From the NCBI GenBank assembly GCA_039028975.1, contig JBCCHB010000006.1, positions 62,001 through 126,000 on the forward strand: a stretch of DNA of 64,000 nt, in the 5' to 3' direction. This DNA comes from JAHBNG01 sp039028975. GTDB taxonomy: Bacteria > Chloroflexota > Anaerolineae > Caldilineales > Caldilineaceae. Below are positions 1-6,589 of the stretch, piece by piece. Position numbers and translations under genes: made by a program. How positions within the stretch are numbered: the stretch's first letter is position 1; every line of letters starts with the position of its first letter. The notes below the pieces were generated by a model that worked only from the letters and a program-made list of their open reading frames with translations, did not search any database and was not told the origin of the DNA.

Positions 1-1281
1 GATCTGGCATCGGGTGATCTGAGAGATATGGTTATGGCAATGCTCGCATCAGATTGGGGTGTGATCGATGGCGCAGATGGCTTTTTGCTGTTGCGGCGCG
101 GAGAAGCAGCAAAGGAGATTCCGGCAGCATTCTATGACTTCACGCGATCGACTGCCTCTAAAACTGTAGAAGGTAACCAACCGCTTACATTATCTGCAAT
201 CGATGTAAACGATCGTCCACGCTGGCGGGCTACATCCGTCATAAGTGAGTGGTCGGTTGGCCCAGGCTTTGCTCCAGAACGGGATGAACCGCAATTGCAG
301 ATTCTCCGCCCAGATGGCGTACCTGTTTACAGCTTTGATGACGCCACCCCTCCTGCCTTGATCTGGTATCCTCCCTCTAAGTGGCAGTTGGGCGATCAGA
401 TCCGCATTGCAACGCCAGCCCTCTTTCTACCACAACAGTGGGGAGTAGCCGTCAGTGAACGTGCAATTGGAACTCATTCAACAGATGTGCATTCAGGAAA
501 AGACCATGCAGAGATAAGCAGCGAAGAGGCGAACAGTGTAGAGAACGGTGCAGATCTGAATGGAGTCCACCTATCTATCGGTGCTGAAGGCCGGCGTTGG
601 GTCAAGGGCTATTACCGAAATCATGCATCTTTCCTTGGTGAGCTTAATGATCCACGAACGAATGGGGATGCATTGTCAGATTTGTTGGGTATGGAAGGCG
701 AAAAGGCTGGTGACAGTGGATTGCTGACAGTTCGTGGGGCCTTTGACGTAACACCCTTTGATGGTGAAATAGAGCCGCTGTGGGTTCAGGGACAGTTGGG
801 GTTGAATCGGGTATGGGTAGGGGGAAGTGCCGAGGTGTACTTGCAGTGGTCTCGTTCTGGTCCGTGGCCCTCCCAGCTAACGCCTTTTGTTCATCTGCGA
901 CAAAGAGGCGAGAATCGCGCACAAGCAGATGGTCTGCCCCGTTGGTTTTTGCCCTATTTGGTTGATTGGTTTGCCACAGAAGGGGAAAGTGCAGAGATGA
1001 TACAGATCGTGGACTGGCGGCAATTATCATTGCCTGATGAGAATGAACTGCTAGAGAGGCATCCTAATGATCAGGAGAAGTGGCAAGTGGTTATTGGGTT
1101 GTATGATGCCCAAAGCCGTCAGCGCGCCCAGGTTGTAGATGATCAAGGGAACGCGATTGGTAATGAGCTGGTCATTGGGTCGTTTCATACAACAGCACGG
1201 CCTATTCCCGATTTCACCTGCGCATTGGTGCCAGCAACCTGTGCCTCCCAGTCTGCTTATGCTGGGCGCAATCCCAAATAG
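1..1281 (+). CDS. C-terminal part of a DUF2079-like membrane protein (partial at window start)
   Basis: The frame is open from base 1, so the Met at position 28 is not the start and the gene begins outside the window. The visible 426 residues are soluble and start with a GVIDGADGFLLLRRG-like segment. I associate that segment with the region after the last membrane span of DUF2079-type polytopic proteins. Two beta-rich, Trp/Pro-rich segments follow (WYPPSKWQLGD near residue 125), with no transmembrane stretch. No catalytic motif is visible, and the C-terminus is Cys-containing (TCALVPATC). It converges tail to tail with the next gene, and the two coding ends overlap by 25 bases. Family assignment is moderate; function is unknown. 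Confidence 0.6.
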   Translation, partial: DLASGDLRDMVMAMLASDWGVIDGADGFLLLRRGEAAKEIPAAFYDFTRSTASKTVEGNQPLTLSAIDVNDRPRWRATSVISEWSVGPGFAPERDEPQLQILRPDGVPVYSFDDATPPALIWYPPSKWQLGDQIRIATPALFLPQQWGVAVSERAIGTHSTDVHSGKDHAEISSEEANSVENGADLNGVHLSIGAEGRRWVKGYYRNHASFLGELNDPRTNGDALSDLLGMEGEKAGDSGLLTVRGAFDVTPFDGEIEPLWVQGQLGLNRVWVGGSAEVYLQWSRSGPWPSQLTPFVHLRQRGENRAQADGLPRWFLPYLVDWFATEGESAEMIQIVDWRQLSLPDENELLERHPNDQEKWQVVIGLYDAQSRQRAQVVDDQGNAIGNELVIGSFHTTARPIPDFTCALVPATCASQSAYAGRNPK

Positions 1282-1697
1282 ACTTTTTTGCCCCCTAAGA
1301 TACGTAGAATCTCATCGGCCGTTTTCCAAGGTAGAACTTGGCCCAATTCAGTCGGTGAAAGAGGAGAATTGTTATTGGCCAAAAAGACGCGGAAACAGGC
1401 CGAAGCAACGGGTAACCGTTCGTTGATGTACTCAGGATCGCTGGCACAGCGGGTGCGTAGACATTCCCGTAAGGCATCCGTACGATGAACTTCTCCCGTG
1501 TTTGGATCCACCCAATCAACGTTTTCTGTATTTTGGTGATCGCTAAAACGATCTCGGCATTCTGCACAGAGCTGATTGCGTAGATATTGGCGAAAATTCT
1601 GTCCGCTCTTCTCCCACCAATCGTAATCAATATGAAATTTGGTATCGGCTGTGGGTCGATATCTACGCAAAGCGCGTTTGGCCAGGGGGCTGCTCAT
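1257..1697 (-). CDS. Conserved small protein of unknown function (146 aa)
   Basis: I do not recognise the family. The protein is basic at the N-terminus, then has a Trp/Tyr/Asp-rich segment (HIDYDWWEK, residues 23-31), a CAEC pair at residues 44-47, and further Cys residues near 79, 84 and 102. Its C-terminal half (SPTELGQVLPWKTADEILRIL) looks like a helix-turn-helix or winged-helix fold. The cysteines could bind a metal, but spacing gives no known zinc motif. It lies 37 bases downstream of the 541-residue gene on the same strand, so the two are probably co-transcribed. It overlaps the convergent gene's end by 25 bases. The upstream SD is weak (GAG). Confidence 0.6.
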   Translation of the reverse strand: MSSPLAKRALRRYRPTADTKFHIDYDWWEKSGQNFRQYLRNQLCAECRDRFSDHQNTENVDWVDPNTGEVHRTDALRECLRTRCASDPEYINERLPVASACFRVFLANNNSPLSPTELGQVLPWKTADEILRILGGKKVYLGLRPA

Positions 1698-1734
1698 ATT
1701 TATTCACTCTTTTCTTTATATATATGCTACTCTT

Positions 1735-3360
1735 CTAAGCCATTCCAAAGTATCCATTCCCTAAATCGCGAAATTTGCGATTGCTGATCAAAGCATAAAA
1801 GACAGGGCCTGGAGCACTGCGTCGCAACATATTGGCTGCGCTATAAACGGTCTTGACGTGAATCGTCGATTGGGTGGACAATTTGGTCAATTCCGGCATT
1901 AAATCTTCAACAATTCGGGTTAGCTCCACTCTATTTTGGTTGAGTAAGATTCGAAGCTGACCAATGGGGCCGGGATCGCTCTCAGAAACAGTCAAATCCT
2001 CATCATATTCACAAGTGATCTGGATCTTATTCATCTCAAAATTAAGCTTCATGGACTCCAGATTTGCCGTGGCCATGCGCGTCCACTCCCTTTTGGCTCG
2101 GCGTGTTCGATAATCCACAACAATCTCATTGGGATTGCTGGTCCGCTCTAAAGTCACTTGGGCACCCACAGGAAGGCCATGTTCCTCCATCCATTTGGCT
2201 AAGCCCGTTACGTAGCGCCCTTCGTGGACCACCCACCCCTGCATATGGGTTCCCCATCGGCCATCGATTAGGGTTACTGCGGAGCGCCCCTTATCTTTTA
2301 GGGGGAAAAAGCTTCGCGTGCGCCCATTCAAGGGAATGGTCCCACAGCGACGGTGGGGATAGGTCAATGTCAGAGTTGTGCTGGGAACAATAGAGGGTAA
2401 TTCGCTACTCAGGCTACTCTCACCCCACTCATCATCTAACTCCCATTCAATTTGGAGAAGTTCGACACTAAGGAGAGAGCGATTGTATGTTGGCTGAGTG
2501 GGCCGTAACAAGATAGGTACTTCAATGGCCTCAATAGGCTCAAGCCGACGTAAATACCAGAGCGGCTGCGCCTCTGTCCCAACCATGTCAAAGCGCTCAT
2601 CATTCTCAAGACCGTGGTTCATACTGAGAAGGGTCATGGCTTCGGACGAACCAGACTCCAGATCAAGCTCGGCTAGGACTTCGGCGGGTGTTAAGGGTTT
2701 GCCCCCCAAATCGATCATTGCTTCTGCAATATTCAGGTGGCCAATATGAATCTCTGAAAGCATATCCGCCAGAAGCCACTGTCCTCCCACTTCAACAAAA
2801 TCACTGCTGCGGTCGCTCTCTTCCAGGCTATAAAGAATTGAATCATTTATATCGCTTTTGTACAATTCGTAGATCTCTTGAGGGGAGAGAAGTCCTTCTT
2901 CACCCAGAGCACCATGTCCATTGACCTGATTCAAAACATGGTGGGTCTTTAAATCAGCAGCGAACTCGCGTGTCTCATCTAACTCATTAAAGAGAATCTG
3001 CATGACACTAAAGGTTCCATGTTCAGGGTTGTGACCCTCTCGGATCTCTTGAACTGTTCCAACGGCGAAATCTAAAATAGGGAAGACAAGTTTCTGGTCT
3101 ACTTGATAGCTTGACTCTGGCTGGTAAACAGCACCTTTAGAGAGCTCCGAATCGATCTTGGCGCTTTCTTTACGGATATATTCTTGAATGAGGAGCGTTG
3201 CAAGTTCGGATAATGCATGTGATGTTTGTGTATCAAGAAGTAGATTATAGATAAACTCTAGATCATCTGGCGTTACTTCAAATTGCTCCTGCCAGAAAAT
3301 CGCTGTTTGCGTTTGGCGTTGCAGCACACTTTCCTCCCGTTGCCGAACCCTGAAATTCAT
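1735..3360 (-). CDS. Uncharacterised 541-residue protein
   Basis: Not recognised. The N-terminal third is acidic and helical. Around residues 195-260 a segment (LGGKPLTPAEVLAELDL) resembles the winged-helix HARE-HTH type. The C-terminal half, about residues 330-430, is beta-rich (TLTYPHRRCGTIPLNGRTR, later WVVHEGRYVTGLAKWMEEHG) and could be a small nucleic-acid or ligand-binding barrel. There is no signal peptide or membrane span. It sits between the ABC-F gene (181 bases upstream) and the 146-residue gene (37 bases downstream), all leftward. Its own promoter may lie in the AT-rich 3361-3480 region. These domain guesses come from reading patterns, not from an alignment. Confidence 0.6.
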   Translation of the reverse strand: MNFRVRQREESVLQRQTQTAIFWQEQFEVTPDDLEFIYNLLLDTQTSHALSELATLLIQEYIRKESAKIDSELSKGAVYQPESSYQVDQKLVFPILDFAVGTVQEIREGHNPEHGTFSVMQILFNELDETREFAADLKTHHVLNQVNGHGALGEEGLLSPQEIYELYKSDINDSILYSLEESDRSSDFVEVGGQWLLADMLSEIHIGHLNIAEAMIDLGGKPLTPAEVLAELDLESGSSEAMTLLSMNHGLENDERFDMVGTEAQPLWYLRRLEPIEAIEVPILLRPTQPTYNRSLLSVELLQIEWELDDEWGESSLSSELPSIVPSTTLTLTYPHRRCGTIPLNGRTRSFFPLKDKGRSAVTLIDGRWGTHMQGWVVHEGRYVTGLAKWMEEHGLPVGAQVTLERTSNPNEIVVDYRTRRAKREWTRMATANLESMKLNFEMNKIQITCEYDEDLTVSESDPGPIGQLRILLNQNRVELTRIVEDLMPELTKLSTQSTIHVKTVYSAANMLRRSAPGPVFYALISNRKFRDLGNGYFGMA

Positions 3361-3541
3361 TGAAGAATTTGAGAACTATACATTTCAAAATGCTCATTTC
3401 AAAACCACCTCAAATATGCTACCTCCGGCTATGTCCAACTGATATATAGTAATATATTAGGGAAAATCAGGGGGTACATATTGCAAAGGACAATAAATTC
3501 AACTTGTAATTATAGCAGTCTAGAGGGTATACATCAAAAAA

Positions 3542-5542
3542 TTACGCTGCTAACTCACCTAGTTCAAGCCAACGTTCAAGTTTCTCTTCTAATTCGGATT
3601 CCAAATTTTCTAACTCATTTGATAGCCCTTGAAGACGGGTATACTCATTCCCTATCTGGGCCATTTCCGTCATTAGCTCTGCTTTGCGGGCCTCTAATTT
3701 TTCGATCGTCTCTTCAAGTGCTTCGAATTCACGCTCCTCTTTCCAACTTAGTTTTTTTTGTCGATTTTGCTGATTGGGCTGAGCGTCACTTGATACGGCA
3801 GAGTCTTGACTATTGGTACCCTGTTGGATAGAGCCTTGTTTTGTGGAATTCGGCTGGGCTGCCAAGGGCTTGGCTGGTTCATTTTTTATGGACTGAGTAC
3901 GTAAGGCGTCGTCACGCAGCCGTTTGAAGGTTGAATAGGGCGAGGGGTAGCGCGGCCCTAAGCGACCATCTTCGTAATAGCAGATAGAATCTACAGTGCG
4001 ATCCATGAAGTATCGATCATGGCTCACAACTACCAGCGACCCTTGAAAGTGATCCAAATATTCCTCTAGCACGGCTAGCGTCTGGACATCTAAATCGTTG
4101 GTTGGCTCATCCAGGAAGAGAACGTTAGGTTGATGGATCAGGGTGCGTAATAGGTAAAGACGACGACGTTCACCACCACTGAGGGTTCCAATGCGTCCAT
4201 ACTGCATGGATCTGGGAAAGAGAAACCACTCGAGCATCTTGGCCGCTTCAACCGGTGTGCCGCTAGCATTATTCCGTTGAGGCAGCCAGTGGGGGCGTTC
4301 TTCCCCAGAGTGAATCAGGGCGGCCTCCTTTTCAACAAAGTCAATAATACGCAAGTTGTCATCTAAATTCATGCTACGCTGATCATAGTAGCCAAGTCGT
4401 ACAGTATTCCCCCAATCGATGTGACCATCATCAGGCGTAATCTGCCCCGCTAGCAAGTTGAGAAACGTACTTTTACCAGAGCCATTCGGACCAATAATCC
4501 CAATTCGATCTCCTGGCTCTAGATGGAAATCCTGCTCGCGGACCACCGGGTTCTGATCATATGCCTTGCTCAGCCCTTTAACAGTAAGTACCTTGCTCCC
4601 CAATCGGCTGCTGGCCATGGCGATCATTACCTGATCGTCACCGCTATCATAGCGGATTTCCATGAGCTCTTCTGCTCGCTGCTTGCGGGCCTTTTGCTTG
4701 GTCCCTCGGGCCATAGGAGCACGCCGCATCCACTCTAATTCCCTAGCAATGTGTTTACGTCGCTTCTCCTCTGCTGCGGCCATACGATCATGGCGAGCGT
4801 CCCGATCGGCTAGATATTTGCTATAATTGCCCGGGTAGGAGAAGAGCTGACGGCGATCTAACTCAACGATCTGATTCACAACCCGATCCAAAAAGTAGCG
4901 ATCATGGGTCACCATGAGGATAGCGCCAGGGGTAGACGCTAGGTAATCCTCCAGCCAAGCCACCGTTTCGGCATCAATATGGTTGGTTGGCTCATCTAGT
5001 ACCAGCAGATCCGCTCGATCGATCAGCGCACGAGCCAAGGCGACCCGTTTGCGTTGGCCTCCGCTCAACGTTTGAATGGGTGCATCAAAGTCGGCAATCT
5101 GCAAGCGAGTGAGAATCGCCTTGGCGTTGGCTTCAGCGGCCCAACCCTCTGTACGATCCATCTCAGCCGAGACCGTTACCAACTGCTCTTGCAATAACGC
5201 ATCGTCAGGCGTCTGCTGCAAAGCGGCCGTTACTTCTTCATACTGGCGCAATAGGACCATCTGAGGAGAGTCACTTTGGAAGATGGTATTGAGAACAGTC
5301 TGTCCTTCATCAAGCTCTGGTTCCTGGGCCAGAAATTCGACCTTGACACCACCCCAGACGGTAACGCCGCCGCCATCAGGTGTTTCTAACCCCGATACCA
5401 GTCGCAAAAGCGTACTCTTTCCGCTCCCATTAACGCCAATGAGGCCGATACGATCCCCATCATTGATGAGTAGATTGGCTCCATCAAAAAGTAATCGTTC
5501 ACTATACTGTTTGGAAATATTGCTAACTGTAAGCAGGTTCAT
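3542..5542 (-). CDS. uup: ABC-F family ATPase, Uup-like
   Basis: A cytosolic duplicated ATPase of the ABC-F class, which acts on ribosomes rather than in transport. Seen in order: Walker A GVNGSGKST (near residue 37), signature LSGGQRKRVALARAL, Walker B LVLDEPTNHID; then the second half with GPNGSGKST, LSGGERRRLYLLRTL and FLDEPTNDLD. A Pro/Gln-rich linker and a C-terminal coiled coil (about the last 70 residues) are typical of Uup rather than EttA. The frame also opens at 5566, but homologues start at MNLLTVSNISK. A perfect TATAAT lies just 6 bases upstream of that ATG, which would also make any start at 5566 untranscribed from this promoter. Total 666 residues. A ribosome role follows from the family; substrate state is unknown. 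Confidence 0.9.
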   Translation of the reverse strand: MNLLTVSNISKQYSERLLFDGANLLINDGDRIGLIGVNGSGKSTLLRLVSGLETPDGGGVTVWGGVKVEFLAQEPELDEGQTVLNTIFQSDSPQMVLLRQYEEVTAALQQTPDDALLQEQLVTVSAEMDRTEGWAAEANAKAILTRLQIADFDAPIQTLSGGQRKRVALARALIDRADLLVLDEPTNHIDAETVAWLEDYLASTPGAILMVTHDRYFLDRVVNQIVELDRRQLFSYPGNYSKYLADRDARHDRMAAAEEKRRKHIARELEWMRRAPMARGTKQKARKQRAEELMEIRYDSGDDQVMIAMASSRLGSKVLTVKGLSKAYDQNPVVREQDFHLEPGDRIGIIGPNGSGKSTFLNLLAGQITPDDGHIDWGNTVRLGYYDQRSMNLDDNLRIIDFVEKEAALIHSGEERPHWLPQRNNASGTPVEAAKMLEWFLFPRSMQYGRIGTLSGGERRRLYLLRTLIHQPNVLFLDEPTNDLDVQTLAVLEEYLDHFQGSLVVVSHDRYFMDRTVDSICYYEDGRLGPRYPSPYSTFKRLRDDALRTQSIKNEPAKPLAAQPNSTKQGSIQQGTNSQDSAVSSDAQPNQQNRQKKLSWKEEREFEALEETIEKLEARKAELMTEMAQIGNEYTRLQGLSNELENLESELEEKLERWLELGELAA

Positions 5543-5548
5543 GGGAGC

Positions 5549-5554
5549 ATTATA
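5549..5554 (-). promoter_or_regulatory. -10 box directly in front of the ABC-F start (possible leaderless mRNA)
   Basis: On the minus strand a consensus TATAAT ends 6 bases before the ATG at 5542. That places the expected transcription start on or next to the A of the start codon. No Shine-Dalgarno precedes this ATG. The -35 region at a 17-base spacing is poor. Confidence 0.4.
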
Positions 5555-5795
5555 CATGGAGGTCATGAAAATCAGGTAATGGATTTCCGTGATAAGAGTG
5601 GGTTACGTAGGAAAGGCGTGGAAAGGCATGATGCAGAACGTAGTTAAGTAGTGCGGGTTGCACACCCTTTGCACAAGATTTGACATAATGCATCTATTTC
5701 TAGATTATGGTACGTATAAAAACCAAAAGGATACCAAATAATTTATGTACAACTTGCACAGTGCGCTGCCCACCGAACCATGATATACTTAGGTC

Positions 5796-5921
5796 AGTTG
5801 CGGTGATAAAACTGGTTATGGGGAACTGGTTTTCGCAACCGTTCGATTTCCTCCTTTGGTTTTCTCCTTAGAGGCTATATGCCTCGATCAAAAAGGGTCG
5901 CTCTTGTGAGCGACCTTTTTT
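5796..5921 (+). ncRNA. Candidate small RNA, about 125 nt
   Basis: It would start about 7 bases after the extended -10 TGATATACT (5781-5789) and end at the hairpin plus T-tract at 5896-5921. Internal structure seen: GTTGCG near 5798 can pair with CGCAAC near 5834; a small hairpin GAGGC-tatat-GCCTC spans about 5871-5885; then the terminator stem. Between them lie two CU-rich single-stranded-looking stretches (CCTCCTTT near 5850 and CTCCTTA near 5864), complementary to Shine-Dalgarno sequences. This is inferred from promoter, structure and terminator only; no Rfam family is recognised. The terminator alone could belong to the leftward gene at 5954. Confidence 0.3.
5890..5921. terminator. Bidirectional intrinsic terminator
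   Basis: Perfect 8-bp stem GGTCGCTC (5896-5903) with GAGCGACC (5908-5915) and a TTGT loop, flanked by AAAAA on the left and TTTTTT on the right. It can terminate the leftward operon that ends at 5954 and any rightward transcript from 5680-5796. Confidence 0.85.
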
Positions 5922-5953
5922 GATTGGTACAACCTGATTGGGAAACTACTGAT

Positions 5954-6562
5954 TTATGCTGATTCTTCTCTGATCTGCTCGACAGCCTGAACCAAAACGT
6001 CATATGGTTGGGCACCTGATACCAAATATTTGTTGGCAAAGACCATGCCAGGTACACCATGGATTCCATAATTATGGGCTTGCTCAATGTCAGCCACGAC
6101 TTGATCGAGGTATAGATTCTCCTCAAGAGCATTGCGGAATGCTTCTTTTTCCAAGCCAACTGAACCAGCAATATTGCTTAGTACATCTACATCGTCTATT
6201 GCTTGGGCTTCCTGCCAATAGGCTTGCATGATGGCTGCATGATAGGCTGGGCCTACACCTTGGGCTTCGGCATATTTGGCCCCCGCCAACGCAGGGCGGC
6301 TATCAAAGCCAAAAGGCCCCGGGTTCATCTCTAGCCCATATTGTTCTTTGGCCACAGCATAGATACGAGGACGGTTGCTCTTCACCTTTTCAAGATAGTC
6401 GGGAGAGAGGGGTGGCCCACCTTTTGGGCGCAATTCAAATGAACGCCATTGGATCGCTACGTTGTGGGATTGGTTCAGCTTCTCCAAACTGGAGGCTGCT
6501 AAGAAACACCATGGTCAGGCGTAGTCGGACCAGACTTCAATGGGAATTGGGTTTTCGGTCAT
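5954..6562 (-). CDS. FrnE/DsbA-family thiol oxidoreductase, probable selenoprotein (UPWC; in-frame TGA at 6515-6517)
   Basis: The leftward frame starts at ATG 6562 behind a strong SD (AGGAG, 7 bases upstream) and reads MTENPIPIEVWSDYA, then TGA, then PWCFLAASSLEKL, and continues open to a stop at 5954 (202 residues). FrnE-type DsbA proteins have IEVWSDxxCPWC here, so TGA replaces the first Cys of CPWC and is best read as selenocysteine (residue 16). Cys19 is the resolving residue. A hairpin 17-39 bases after the TGA fits the bacterial SECIS pattern (separate entry). The rest is the usual helical insertion and the cis-Pro loop (GIHGVPGMVF). It follows the molybdenum hydroxylase by 27 bases, so the two are one operon, and a terminator lies at 5890-5921. 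The alternative is a nonsense mutation; the intact 3' frame, SD and hairpin argue against it. A conventional caller would start at an internal TTG (6487) and lose the active site. Confidence 0.8.
6476..6498 (-). promoter_or_regulatory. Candidate bacterial SECIS element
   Basis: In the mRNA, 16 bases after the UGA, CAGC pairs with GCUG and CUCCA with UGGAG, leaving a two-A bulge on the 3' side and a GUU apical loop. The loop starts 25 bases after UGA and its first base is G followed by U. This matches the rule that bacterial SECIS loops lie about 16-37 bases from UGA with G in the first two loop positions. Structure was paired by eye, without energy calculation. Confidence 0.7.
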
Positions 6563-6589
6563 GATTGTTCTCCTATAAATAATGGACTA

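Larger units (their letters stand above)
5567..5953. other. Intergenic region with promoter-like elements, candidate small RNA and a terminator
   Basis: 387 bases with no convincing ORF. On the plus strand a perfect TTGACA at 5680-5685 is followed 17 bases later by GATTAT (5703-5708). An extended -10, TGATATACT, lies at 5781-5789. A strong bidirectional hairpin terminator is at 5890-5921. The rightward promoters have no gene in front of the terminator, which suggests a short non-coding transcript. Confidence 0.5.

Noticed and set aside
6515..6517. The TGA as a nonsense mutation that makes the FrnE gene a pseudogene
   Set aside because: It falls exactly on the redox Cys codon, the frame is intact on both sides, the SD belongs to the upstream ATG, and a SECIS-like hairpin follows. 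Resequencing would still be useful.
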